Source of the DNA: Rhodospirillales bacterium
GTDB lineage: Bacteria > Pseudomonadota > Alphaproteobacteria > Rhodospirillales > Defluviicoccaceae
Assembly (NCBI GenBank): GCA_016712375.1
Contig: JADJRE010000005.1
Coordinates: forward strand, 248,001-312,000
Length of the DNA stretch: 64,000 nucleotides
Direction: 5' to 3'
Positions 1-8,946 of the stretch are shown piece by piece. Both the position numbers and the translations under genes were made by a program. A model generated the notes under the pieces. It was not told the DNA's origin. It saw only the letters and a list, made by a program, of their open reading frames with translations, and made no database searches. Numbering within the stretch: the first letter of the stretch is position 1; every line of letters starts with the position of its first letter.

Positions 1-376
1 TAGAGACGACCGCGGCAATCTCCACGTGCAGATCGCCGGTCCGATAGCGGTAGAGCAGGTCGTTGAGGCAATGGTCGAGTTTCGAGACGAGGATCAGCAG
101 ACGTTCGCGCCGTTGTGCGTCGTGCAGGCCCCAAACCATGTTGAAGCGTTCGGCAATGCGCGAGAAGCGATGGGCAAAACGATCGTGCGGCGGCGCAGCC
201 GCTCCCAGCTGGAACACCGTACGCATGAAGAAACGCTGCGTCCGCGAATCGCCGAAGTGCGACGATTCAGTGATGAAGGCATCGTGATCAGCGAGAAAAC
301 CGGCAACCGCGGCGACGATACCGGTGCGGTCCGGGCAGGAAATGGTCAGGATGTGTAACTGCTCGCCCTCGATCAA
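1..376 (-). CDS. purU: Formyltetrahydrofolate deformylase, 5' part (partial)
   Basis: Read on the minus strand, the first ~125 codons run off the left edge. The N-terminus carries an ACT-type segment with the PurU hallmark TISCPDRTGIVAAV, followed by FITESSHFGD and FFMRTVFQ, which match the family closely. PurU hydrolyses 10-formyl-THF to formate and THF and supplies formate for purine synthesis. There is no ATG in a sensible place. I chose the TTG at 376 because AAGGGGG lies about seven bases upstream; another in-frame TTG lies further upstream. The catalytic formyltransferase domain is outside the window. The ggt gene ends just upstream on the same strand, so the two may be cotranscribed. 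Confidence 0.85.
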   Translation of the reverse strand, partial: MIEGEQLHILTISCPDRTGIVAAVAGFLADHDAFITESSHFGDSRTQRFFMRTVFQLGAAAPPHDRFAHRFSRIAERFNMVWGLHDAQRRERLLILVSKLDHCLNDLLYRYRTGDLHVEIAAVVS

Positions 377-401
377 TGCTTGCCCCCTTTGGCCAGCGAA
401 A

Positions 402-1976
402 TCAAACCGTGCACGCAACGCCACCGCGCCTCGCATCGCCGGCGCCCTCAAAGGCACCGGTGGCGCTGCGGCGCACCATATGCACGCCACCAAAGAAAAG
501 ATTCTGCGCCGGCCAGTTGGCGATCTGCAGATCGGCCGCGGCGGCGGCGACGGCGTCTTCCGCGAAGCCTGGTTCAACGCTGAGGATCGCCTCCTCACAA
601 TGCAAACGCGGTGCTGCCACCGCTTCTTGCGGGCGCATGTCGAAAGCAAGGACGTTGAGTAATGCCTGAAGCATCGCGGTGCGGATCCGGTTGGAGCCGC
701 CCGAGCCCAAGGCCGTGGTGCCGCCCGCTGCGTCGCGGACGATAGCGGGCGTCATCATTGACGACAGCCGCGAGTCGCGTGGCCACGCGGCGGCGACTCC
801 ATCTGGTAGCAATCCCGCCTCGCCCAACATGTTGTTGAGGATGATGCCGGTGCCAGGAAGGACGTAAGCCGAACCCTCTCCGTTCGACACCGAGAGGCTG
901 GCAACGCTGCCGGACCGGTCGACGACGCTGATCTGCGTTGTTCCCCGAACCACCCGTGCCGAAGCGGCCACTTCGTCGCGCCATCGGGCAATCAGCGCCG
1001 GATTGAGCAACAGGTCCGCGGCGTCAGCCTTCTCTAGCCCAGGTTCATGCAGCCGCTCCTCGATACGAGCCTGCTCCGTCGCCTGCATCACTGCAACCAG
1101 CCGGCGCAAATGCGATGGGGAGCCGAAGCCGCCATCCAGCCGGCCCAATGCTTCCCAAAGAGCCAGTCCGAAGCCGACCAGGATGCCGCCGCTGCAGGGC
1201 GGCGGGTTGAGGTCCACGAGTCCGCCAAACACCGGCAGCGTCAGCGGCAGCCGCCGCTCCACCCGGTATGTTTCCAGGTCGGCGCGGGTCAAATGACCAC
1301 CGCGAGCTTCGCAGTCGCGGGCCAACAGCGCCGCCATCTCCCCGCGGTAGAACAGGTCCTCGCCTTCGATCGCGATGGCCTCCAAGGCATCCGCGAGTTC
1401 CGGCATGCGCAGCAACTCGCCCTCACTGATCAATTCGCCGCGCCGCTGGGGGCTTTCAAATAGCGCGCCCATCGATGGGTCCGCGTTGACAATGGCGCCG
1501 ACGACCCGCAGCACGTAGGCTTGCATTCCATCAACCAGCACGCCATTTCGCGCCAATCCCACTGCTGGCTGAATCAGATTGCGCAGCGGCATGTGACCGA
1601 GGTCACGGTGCGCGGCGAAGAGACCCTTGACGATCCCGGGCGTGGCAATCGCGCCGAGGCCGATGTGGAATGTTTGCGTCGCCGGGCCGAAGTCGGCGAC
1701 GATCTCACGGAAATCAAGCTCGCCGTCTATCCTGCGGCGCCGAGGCGTCTGTACGAAGAAATCGTAGACGATCGTGCGCCCGGCATGAGGGCCGTCTGCC
1801 GGGCGGACAGTAAGAAACCCCCCGCCGCCCAATGACGCCAGCACCGGCTCGGCAACGCACGCGGCCAGCAGAGCCGCGAGTGCCGCATCGATAGCGTTGC
1901 CGCCCTCGGCCAATACCGCGCAAGCGGCAGCCGCCGTCTGTGCATGACCTGCCGCGACCATGCCTTTTATCGTCAC
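402..1976 (-). CDS. ggt: Gamma-glutamyltransferase family protein
   Basis: The 524-residue product has the Ntn-hydrolase layout of gamma-glutamyltranspeptidases: an N-terminal GHAQTAAAACAVLAEGGNAIDAA region, GGGGF near residue 50, and the autoprocessing site around residue 345, where RGTTQISVVD stands in place of the usual TTHYSVVD. The first Thr of the TT pair would be the nucleophile. The oxyanion-loop region (SMMTPAIV, then GSGGSNRI) is present. The start is a GTG and no signal peptide is visible, unlike the periplasmic enzyme of E. coli, so it may act in the cytoplasm or on another gamma-glutamyl substrate. Family membership is secure; substrate is not. Confidence 0.85.
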   Translation of the reverse strand: MTIKGMVAAGHAQTAAAACAVLAEGGNAIDAALAALLAACVAEPVLASLGGGGFLTVRPADGPHAGRTIVYDFFVQTPRRRRIDGELDFREIVADFGPATQTFHIGLGAIATPGIVKGLFAAHRDLGHMPLRNLIQPAVGLARNGVLVDGMQAYVLRVVGAIVNADPSMGALFESPQRRGELISEGELLRMPELADALEAIAIEGEDLFYRGEMAALLARDCEARGGHLTRADLETYRVERRLPLTLPVFGGLVDLNPPPCSGGILVGFGLALWEALGRLDGGFGSPSHLRRLVAVMQATEQARIEERLHEPGLEKADAADLLLNPALIARWRDEVAASARVVRGTTQISVVDRSGSVASLSVSNGEGSAYVLPGTGIILNNMLGEAGLLPDGVAAAWPRDSRLSSMMTPAIVRDAAGGTTALGSGGSNRIRTAMLQALLNVLAFDMRPQEAVAAPRLHCEEAILSVEPGFAEDAVAAAAADLQIANWPAQNLFFGGVHMVRRSATGAFEGAGDARRGGVACTV

Positions 1977-2196
1977 TCTCTTTATCCATTCTTGTTGCCA
2001 GAACGAGGCGGTGGCGTATCGACCGGCCGCCGCGCTGTCAACGGCACGGCGACAAATCAGCCCGCAAGCCGAAGGTGCGGCGGCAATAGTCCGCGCAGCG
2101 GCCGCCCGTTGACGCGCCGCGGCTCACGGCTGATCATATCAATAGTTTTGTCGCAAGCCGGGGCAGGACGCCGGGCCAAAAGGGAGGATGCATTTG
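1977..2196. other. Divergent intergenic region ggt / secreted protein
   Basis: About 220 bases separate the divergent starts of ggt and the downstream secreted protein, so promoters for both must lie here. I see no convincing paired -35/-10 boxes and no gene. A good Shine-Dalgarno (AGGGAGG, 2181-2187) serves the plus-strand gene. Confidence 0.5.
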
Positions 2197-2788
2197 ATGA
2201 TCCGACTTGTCGTGCCATTGCTGTCGGCGCTCGGCGTGGCGGCCACGGTGCTGCCGGCTTCGGCACAAGCCACGGGACAGGCGACGCTGAATGCTGTTGC
2301 GTTTCAGCCGGTTCCCCACTCTCAGGCAATCGAGGTTCGGGTTCTCGATAACTCAAACGAAAATCTTGCCATCATGGGAGAATTGCAAGCGGCGCTGAGG
2401 CAACGCGGTGTGCCGGTGGGCGCGGGCGACGTGCCTCTGCTGCTGACCATCGATACCAGTGACAGCGTCGGCGCTTGGACAGCTCCTGGCGCAACCGATC
2501 GCATCCGAATGATGGACGACCGCGGCCGCCTTTTCCCGCAAGGCGAACTGGACATGGCCCGCCAGGCCCGCCTGCCGCTCGCCGGCACCACGGTGGTGAC
2601 GCCTGCCCAGTACCGGCTCGGCCTCACGCTGGATTCCAGGATCTCCGGGTGCGCGATTGTGGCAAGGCTGGTCAATCGCCTATCTGAGCCAGGGCCAGCC
2701 CTCGGAGTTGGCGGCGGCGATGGTGCCAAAGCTGGCCGATAACCTCGGTCGAACCGTACGCGAGGAAGTCTTCGAACTGCAGCCTTAA
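2197..2788 (+). CDS. Secreted protein of unknown function (frameshifted)
   Basis: The ATG at 2197 is preferred over 2188 because AGGGAGG ends nine bases before it. The product begins with a clear signal peptide (MIRLVVPLLSALGVAATVLPASAQA). The reading frame changes between about 2635 and 2655. The C-terminus continues in another frame with GARLWQGWSIAYLSQG, then AAMVPKLADNLGRTVREE and the stop at 2786-2788. That ending resembles small alphaproteobacterial exported proteins with an RLWQG motif. The net frame change fits two single-base losses (or one gain). I do not recognise a function. The product is probably periplasmic, about 196 residues if repaired. Confidence 0.65.
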
Positions 2789-2990
2789 CAGGCTACACGC
2801 GCTGTCGCCACCGCCTAGCCCATGCTTTCATAGCCCGCACCATAGGGTATCGGCGCGCACTTGAAGCTGAGCAGCCTTTGGCTGGAACCGCTTTATCCCA
2901 GGAGTGACGTTTGCGGTCTCGGTGTCGTGGGCGTCCGCTGTGTCGCGCATCGCGACAATGAGCAGCCTGGATCATCGGCGATCGCCCTCC

Positions 2991-3090
2991 CGTAGATACC
3001 GTCTTGGTGGCAAGTGGCGATGTTGGGATCGAAGGGCGTATTGTGTTTGAGGACGCCGAATGCGTGGGGGCGGTACTTGCGCATGCGGCG
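2991..3090 (-). mobile_element. IS110-family remnant (3' end only)
   Basis: On the minus strand this encodes RKYRPHAFGVLKHNTPFDPN, which matches the last ~20 residues of the IS110 transposase at 51578-52549 (ELVHIAFGVLKHHKPFDPNVAA). The homology continues beyond the coding part into CGTAGATACCGT at 2991-3002, which also occurs at 51557-51568 next to the larger copy. The flanks then diverge. It is therefore the 3' scar of a lost related element. No transposase core remains. The rest of the 2789-3155 gap holds nothing else I can identify. Confidence 0.7.
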
Positions 3091-3155
3091 GGTTTCGCTT
3101 CGCTTCGAACCCGCCCCACAACGTTACCCGGGCTACGCGCTGTTGGGCGTGGTTG

Positions 3156-4184
3156 TTATTGGACCAACGTTACCTCCGGCAATCTATACTGCCGTGCCAG
3201 GATGCCTTGGCCGGGACGATAGACACGCATTAAGAAGTTCCAGCCATCGGAAATGTCGATCCGGTTGGCGCGCTCGCCGCAGGCCTCGGCTGAGCCGAAG
3301 TAAACCGTGAAAGTGCCGTCATTGTTCATCTTGACGTTTCGATCATTCACGATGCTGTTGTCGCTCTTCATGAATCCGTCATTTCCATAGACCGTAATCG
3401 ACCAGAAGGCATCGTTCGGCGGAACGTCGTAGGTTGCCGTGTAGCAGCCTTTCACCGCGCCGGGGCCAGTGTAGTTGATGTACACCGCATCCTTTTCCGG
3501 AAAGAGCCCCCAAGCCCCAGCGACCGCAATATTGCGCGTTTTCTCGTTTACTTGCCCTCGCGGTCCCATCCAGTCGGCTTCGTATTGCGTGAACTTTTGG
3601 AACTCCTTTTCGTACTCCGACCGCAAGGCTAGCATGGAGTCGGCATCCCACTTCGGATCGGAGAAAAGATCATGACTGGAAGCGTTAATAGTAAATTTGT
3701 TTTGCACCTCGTTCACGAGCGCGATTTCTTTTGGATCATTTGGGTCCATGACCTCAATGCGCTGCACCAGCGCCACATACTTCGTGTCGTGAGGAATTTC
3801 GTAGGCGCCAGGCTTGTAAAATACAATGGGCGCATAGTGGTCGTTGTCGATGACCAAGACTGAGAAATATCGGTCATCGGGAAATTCCGGAATGGTCAGT
3901 TTCGCGCCGCCTTCCGTATCGACGACGGCTCCGGCGTAAAGCGTATCGCGGTTCATCCGGACCACAGCTTGGCCATCGAGCGGGGTTGGCTTGCGAATGT
4001 AGTAGAAACGGTTCACGTCACTGCCCGCATTCTTGTAGAACTGGGCAAAGGCCATATCGACCTCAGCGCGGATATAGGTTTCGGGGGTGACTTTTTCTGC
4101 CGCCAGGATATTGCCCGACATCGCGAACATAGCGACGGTGGAAAGGCACACGGCTTTTCCGATTGAGCCAATAGTCGAGAACAT
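3156..4184 (-). CDS. DUF1254/DUF1214 domain secreted protein
   Basis: The 342-residue product begins at the ATG at 4184, not 4199, because GGAGG lies about eight bases upstream of the second ATG. A signal peptide ends near AMSGNILAAE. The DUF1254-like part has NRDTLYAGAVVD and the PDDRYFSVLVIDNDHY segment. The C-terminal DUF1214 part has PPNDAFWSITVYGNDGFM and a final RVYRPG. Family members are exported proteins of poorly defined role. The next upstream gene on the same strand is a longer relative, so the two are probably coexpressed paralogues; they are 83 bases apart. Lower GC than its neighbours and flanking IS110 scars suggest possible acquisition. Confidence 0.85.
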   Translation of the reverse strand: MFSTIGSIGKAVCLSTVAMFAMSGNILAAEKVTPETYIRAEVDMAFAQFYKNAGSDVNRFYYIRKPTPLDGQAVVRMNRDTLYAGAVVDTEGGAKLTIPEFPDDRYFSVLVIDNDHYAPIVFYKPGAYEIPHDTKYVALVQRIEVMDPNDPKEIALVNEVQNKFTINASSHDLFSDPKWDADSMLALRSEYEKEFQKFTQYEADWMGPRGQVNEKTRNIAVAGAWGLFPEKDAVYINYTGPGAVKGCYTATYDVPPNDAFWSITVYGNDGFMKSDNSIVNDRNVKMNNDGTFTVYFGSAEACGERANRIDISDGWNFLMRVYRPGQGILARQYRLPEVTLVQ

Positions 4185-4267
4185 GCATTCCTCCAACATT
4201 TTGACAATGCCGTCGTGAGGGCCGCCAATTTTATCCTACGATGGGACTATCCTGTCGCCAAGCAGTC

Positions 4268-5667
4268 CTACTTCACTCGAACGATCTGAGGGGGCGTCCA
4301 TTTGCCATTCAACGCTTCGGGATGCGGCATATAGAGGCGCATGACGAGCCAGGCTGCGCCGTCGGGCCCGGGAAGCCAATTGGGCTCCAACTTCTGCCCT
4401 GGACTTTCGTGCGAGATGTAGAAGGTCACGGTACCATCCCCGTTGCGGACGAAATCCGGCAGCATCGGTGAATTGAGGAGATATCGATGGATCGGATTTG
4501 CTACGAGGTAACGGGTTTTGCCGTCGTACATCGTCAATGACCAGAACGCGTCGACCGGCGGGAACTGGTCGGCAGCGAAAGTTATCGTGTATTTGTTCGA
4601 TCCCGTGTCGAGGGGCTTACCATCGCTGTCGGCGGGAAAGGCAGGATACAACGCCTCCACGGCCGTGTTGCCATAAAGACCCATGCGTGCGGCCACTGCG
4701 CGGGCCAAAGTTCTGCCTGCCAAGTCTTGCCGTGTTCCGAACAAATCAAGGGAACTCGTGGTCTTGGCGACGCTGGCGTCGATGTCGGCCAGTGCGTCGG
4801 CCTGGCCCGCCATTATCGCGCCGAGGGTTTCATCGTCCAGCCCCTGCGGTGGCCAGATGCCACCCGCCTTGATGCCGATCTCTTCGAATTTCGCCCGCAT
4901 CTCGCTTTCGTCCGCGATGACGGGGGCGAACTGTAGCAGGAAATTCGCATATCTGAAGGCCTCGGGAACGATCTGATCCCGCGTGATCGGCGGCCACTCT
5001 ATGGCAGGGGCGACTGCGGGAGCTTGTTGACCAAGAAACGCGCTGAGCGGTTGAGCCTTGTAACCCTTCTGGATTCGGATGACGTTGGGCAAATCGTCCG
5101 CGCCCTTCAATTGGGTCCGAAATTGCGAAAACATCAACTCGGTTTCGATCCTGACGACGCGCTTGATCCCCTTGGGAACCTTGCCGTCCCAATTCGGCCC
5201 GGCGATCAGGAAGTTTCCGCCTTCGTTGCCTTCTCGGCGCGTGCCGAGATAGTCGACGTTATGGGAATAGAGGTCAACGAGCTGCAGCGAGTAGTATCGA
5301 TCCTTCTCGATGGACGGCAACGTCACCATGATAGGTTCGGCACGCAGGTCTATGATAAGATATGAATAGGGAGTGTCGGAGTTCGGTGTGACGACGCCCG
5401 TATCCTCAGGACCGAATACACGGGCGACGTTGTTGACCTGGTTCATCGGACCCTTGTACTGGCCACCATTCTCGTCAATCGCCCAGGCGTAGATGCTGAA
5501 ATAGTTTTCGACCATCGGATAGACGTAGAGATAGGCGTCATGCGCTGTCTTGCGAGCTGCCGCCGGTGTAATGGCGGCCGCCGGGGGGAGGCCGACAAGG
5601 ACAAGGCGACAGCTCCGGCCAGGAGCAGCAGATTTCTTCCAGCTTTGCGCAACCAAGTGTGGGGCAT
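4268..5667 (-). CDS. DUF1254/DUF1214 domain secreted protein, N-terminus frameshifted
   Basis: The body (about 440 residues) has the full DUF1254 core (AYLYVYPMVENY, VVTPNSDTPYSY, DRYYSLQLVDLY) and a DUF1214 end (FPPVDAFWSLTMYDG, RLYMPHPEALNG). The signal peptide is in another frame: MPHTWLRKAGRNLLLLAGAV starts at the ATG at 5667 with AGCAGGA upstream. Adding one C to the C6 run (5583-5588, read on the minus strand) joins the two parts as SLSASPPAAAITPAA. I therefore annotate one gene starting at 5667. The role is unknown; the context is a tandem pair with the shorter DUF1254 gene downstream. Confidence 0.8.
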
Positions 5668-5734
5668 CGATTCCTGCTCCCTAAAGGGCGAGACTGGCAC
5701 ATTCCGAAAAGGTACTGTCAGGACGTAGCAACCA

Positions 5735-6178
5735 TTAACTTGGGGTTGGCCGTTCGGTCCAGGGCGTTCCGCGGGCGACGACGGTGTTGGCGAAGATCAG
5801 GAGTTTGCGGGCGCAGGCGACGAGGGCGACCTGGTGGGGTTTGCCGCGGCCGACGAGGCGTTGGTAGAGCGTCCTGAGGGCGGTGTTCCAGCGGAAGGCT
5901 GCCGGCAATGCTTCGGCGTAGAGCGAGCGCCGGAGCCGGCTGCGGTCGCCGGCGATATGGGCCTCGCCGGTCCATTGTCCACTCTGCTGCACGAACGGCG
6001 CGAGGCCGGCGAGCGCTGCCGCCTGCTCCCGGCTGACCGCGCCCAACTCCGGCATGCGCAGGATGAGGGCAAGCGCAGCCCGTAGCGCAGCCCGTTGGGC
6101 GGAATAGCCGAAGGCGTATTCTGACGCATGTCGGTGGAGTCCATCGACGCATCCGGCGGTTACGGGCTTTGCCCTCAT
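5735..6178 (-). pseudogene. IS110-family transposase remnant (C-terminal domain)
   Basis: This is the IS116/IS110/IS902 C-terminal domain only: GAVSREQAAALAGLAPFVQQSG, then GDRSRLRRSLYAEAL, LVGRGKPHQVALVACARKLL and a final RGTPW. The N-terminal DEDD nuclease domain is absent, so it cannot be active. Its end differs from the HIAFGVLKH type seen near 3.0 and 51.6 kb, so it belongs to a different IS110 subgroup. It lies between the DUF1254 genes and gatC, where it may have displaced the original upstream region of gatC. Confidence 0.85.
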
Positions 6179-6306
6179 CCGACCTACGATTTCCGCTGTC
6201 GCCTGCTAATCGTCATCTTCGGCGTCCGCTTTCGGCGCTCCTCAACCGTCGCTTCTGGCGACGCGCAACCTTTCTCAAAATGAGACATACCCGGCGCGCG
6301 CTTGGC

Positions 6307-6335
6307 TTGCACCGGAGCGGGGCCGCTGCTAGGTT
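6307..6335 (+). promoter_or_regulatory. Putative promoter of gatC
   Basis: TTGCAC (6307-6312) and TAGGTT (6330-6335) are separated by exactly 17 bases, a plausible sigma-70-type arrangement about 70 bases before the GTG of gatC. This is read by eye and untested. The rest of 6179-6406 shows no gene. Confidence 0.4.
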
Positions 6336-6406
6336 CCGCGCTCTCCGCGCAGCGAGTCACTCGCCACGCTCGCCTCTGTCCGCCAACAATCAAACGAACG
6401 CCTCCG

Positions 6407-6694
6407 GTGCCCCTCGATCGATCCGCCATAAAGTCTATCGCCTATCTTGCGCGGCTTCGCGTCGAGGACGCTCAGTGCGACGCGCTGGCGGGCGAACTCT
6501 CCGGCATCCTGCAGTGGGTGGAGCAGCTCGCGGAAGTCGACACCAACGGGGTTGAGCCGATGACCAGCGTTGCCGGAGCCACCCTGGCACAGCGCATCGA
6601 TGCCGTAACCGACGGCGGCGACTTGCGCGCCGCGCTGTCGAACGCCCCCTCGCCGGTCGACGATTACTACGCGGTGCCCAAGGTCGTCGAATGA
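6407..6694 (+). CDS. gatC: Asp-tRNA(Asn)/Glu-tRNA(Gln) amidotransferase subunit C
   Basis: The product is 95 residues, the normal length for GatC, if translation starts at the GTG at 6407 (VPLDRSAIKSIAYLARLRV). Family features are the N-terminal helix with IAYLARL, ILQWVEQLAEVDTNGVEP, and the C-terminal DDYYAVPKVVE tail. GatC stabilises GatA in the complex that converts misacylated Glu-tRNA(Gln) or Asp-tRNA(Asn). No Shine-Dalgarno is obvious before the GTG. The stop overlaps the gatA start as ATGA, which implies translational coupling. An IS110 remnant lies just upstream. Confidence 0.92.
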   Translation: MPLDRSAIKSIAYLARLRVEDAQCDALAGELSGILQWVEQLAEVDTNGVEPMTSVAGATLAQRIDAVTDGGDLRAALSNAPSPVDDYYAVPKVVE

Positions 6695-8163
6695 CCAGTG
6701 ATCTGACCAGGTTGACGATCGCTTCCGCTCGCGATCGTCTTGAAGCCGGCCGCTTCTCCGCCGTTGAGCTGACGCGCGCGCATCTTGACGCCATCGGGGC
6801 GGCGCGGCCGCTCAATGCCTTCATCACCGAGACCGCGGATCTGGCGCTTGCCCGTGCCGCCGAGTCAGACGCCCGGCGGAACAAGGGCGAGGCGCTGGGG
6901 CCACTTGACGGTATTCCGCTTGCCATCAAGGACTTGTTCTGCACCCAAGGAGTGCGCACGACAGCCGGCTCTCACATTCTGGACGGCTTTGTGCCTCCTT
7001 ACGAATCGACGGTCACCGCTAAGCTTCGGGCGGCCGGCGCGGTCATGTTGGGCAAGACCAACCTTGACGAGTTCGCCATGGGCTCGTCCAATACCACCAG
7101 TTTCTTTGGCCCGGTGAAGAACCCGTGGGGGCCGAAAGACGGCAAGGACCTCGTGCCCGGTGGATCGTCGGGCGGCTCGGCCGCGGCGGTGGCGGCGCGG
7201 CTGTGTCTCGGAGCGACGGGCAGCGACACCGGCGGGTCGATCCGCCAGCCCGCGTCATTCTGCGGCATTGTCGGTATCAAGCCGACCTACGGCCGGTGCT
7301 CGCGCTGGGGCATCGTCGCCTTCGCCTCGTCACTCGACCAGGCCGGTCCGATGACGCGCAGCGTCCGCGATGCGGCGATCCTGCTGCGGTGCATGGCCGG
7401 GCACGATCCCAAGGATTCGACTTCGGCAGCGGTTGCGGTGCCGGATTTCGAGGCGGCGGTAGCGCGCGGGGTCCGCGGACTGAAGGTTGGCATCCCGCTC
7501 GAATACCGCATCGACGGCATGGCATCGGAGATCGAAGGTCTCTGGCGCCAGGGCGAGGCGTGGCTGCGCGAAGCCGGTGCCGAGATCAGCGACGTGTCGT
7601 TGCCCCACACTCAATACGCGCTCGCCACCTATTACATCGTGGCGCCGGCCGAGGCATCGTCCAACCTCGCCCGTTACGACGGGGTGCGCTTCGGTCTCAG
7701 GGTACCGGGCGATACCCTGGACGAAATGTACATGAATACCCGCGGCGAGGGCTTTGGCGCCGAGGTGCGACGGCGCATCCTGATCGGCACCTACGTTCTG
7801 TCGGCCGGCTATTACGACGCCTACTACCTGAAGGCGCAGAAGGTCCGCGCCTTGATTGCTCGTGATTTTGCCCGCGCATTCGAAAAAGTTGACGTCATCT
7901 TGACGCCAACCGCACCGTCCGATGCGTTTGCCATCGGCGACAAGGCCGACGATCCGATCACCATGTATCTCAACGATGTCTTCACCGTGCCGACCAGCCT
8001 CGCCGGCCTGCCGGGAATTTCCGTTCCGGCCGGACTGAGCGGTCGCGGCCTGCCCCTGGGATTGCAGCTGATCGGCCGTCCTTTCGACGAGGAAACCGTG
8101 TTGCGAGCGGCCGCCGCGCTGGAACGGGCGGCCAACTTCGACGCGACACCAACCAGCGGCTGA
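6691..8163 (+). CDS. gatA: Asp-tRNA(Asn)/Glu-tRNA(Gln) amidotransferase subunit A
   Basis: The 490-residue product is a full-length amidase-signature enzyme. The catalytic triad is visible: Lys in PLAIKDLFCTQG, the cis-Ser in GGSSGGSAAAVAA, and the nucleophile Ser in GSDTGGSIRQPASFCG. GatA releases ammonia from glutamine for the transamidation carried out with GatB. The start overlaps gatC by four bases. In many relatives gatB follows directly, but here the next gene is a peroxidase-like protein, so gatB must lie elsewhere. Confidence 0.96.
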   Translation: MTSDLTRLTIASARDRLEAGRFSAVELTRAHLDAIGAARPLNAFITETADLALARAAESDARRNKGEALGPLDGIPLAIKDLFCTQGVRTTAGSHILDGFVPPYESTVTAKLRAAGAVMLGKTNLDEFAMGSSNTTSFFGPVKNPWGPKDGKDLVPGGSSGGSAAAVAARLCLGATGSDTGGSIRQPASFCGIVGIKPTYGRCSRWGIVAFASSLDQAGPMTRSVRDAAILLRCMAGHDPKDSTSAAVAVPDFEAAVARGVRGLKVGIPLEYRIDGMASEIEGLWRQGEAWLREAGAEISDVSLPHTQYALATYYIVAPAEASSNLARYDGVRFGLRVPGDTLDEMYMNTRGEGFGAEVRRRILIGTYVLSAGYYDAYYLKAQKVRALIARDFARAFEKVDVILTPTAPSDAFAIGDKADDPITMYLNDVFTVPTSLAGLPGISVPAGLSGRGLPLGLQLIGRPFDEETVLRAAAALERAANFDATPTSG

Positions 8164-8267
8164 TCCTGCCGCCGAGCCCCCTTTGCGCCGCAACGTCGCA
8201 TCAGCCTATCGGCGAACCCGCCTTGATCGTGTAGCGTTCGGTGTGACCAACGAGAGGAGTTCGGGGC

Positions 8268-8846
8268 ATGCCGCAACCCGATCATATCGTTCGTATCCCG
8301 CTGCCGGATCAGCAGGATCTGGACGCAGACATCCTGAAGTACTTCGGGAAATGCACCGAGAAGCTCGGCCTTATCCCTAACGTGCTGCGGGCCTACACCG
8401 GCCATCCGGCCAAGTTCCGCACCTTCACCGCATTCTACAACCTCCTCATGTTGGACGAGGAGACGACGAGGCTCAGCAAGCTGGAGCGGGAAATGATCGC
8501 CGTTGTCGTCTCCTCGGCGAACCGTTGCTACTATTGCCTCGTTGCGCATGGCGAAGCGGTGCGGGAGCTTTCCGGCGATCCGCAGCTGGGTGAGATGATG
8601 GTCATGAACTATCGCGTCGCCGAACTGGACCCGCGCACGCGCGCAATGCTGGATTTCGCCTGGAATCTGACGCTGTCCCCCCACGACGTCGGCGAGCTTG
8701 ATCGGCAGTTGTTGCGCGATGTGGGCTTTTCCGATGCCGATATCTTCGATATCTGCGACGTGGTGGCATTCTTCAACTACTCGAACCGCATGGCCCACGG
8801 CCTCGACATGATGCCGAATGCAACCTACCACGGAGCTCATCGTTGA
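8268..8846 (+). CDS. Peroxidase-related enzyme of the CMD/AhpD-like family
   Basis: The 192-residue product has the carboxymuconolactone-decarboxylase/AhpD fold signature: a SKLEREMIAVVVSSANRCYYCLVAHG segment with a CxxC (CYYC) redox pair and a following His, then FDICDVVAFFNYSNRMAHGL. It resembles the uncharacterised peroxidase-related subgroup. Its likely role is thiol-dependent peroxide reduction, with the true substrate unknown. The start is supported by GAGAGGAG upstream. It stands 104 bases after gatA and may share the transcript, but no functional link is evident. Confidence 0.85.
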   Translation: MPQPDHIVRIPLPDQQDLDADILKYFGKCTEKLGLIPNVLRAYTGHPAKFRTFTAFYNLLMLDEETTRLSKLEREMIAVVVSSANRCYYCLVAHGEAVRELSGDPQLGEMMVMNYRVAELDPRTRAMLDFAWNLTLSPHDVGELDRQLLRDVGFSDADIFDICDVVAFFNYSNRMAHGLDMMPNATYHGAHR

Positions 8847-8946
8847 ACTGGGGACGACGATTCCCACGGGCACGGGGTGATCGGCTCGTCAGCTAGCATC
8901 GTAGCAAACAAATAGCGGGATGCGATCTCGCGCCCGGAGGACGCGA

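Noticed and set aside
7330..8193. A 287-codon open frame on the minus strand
   Set aside because: Antisense shadow of gatA.
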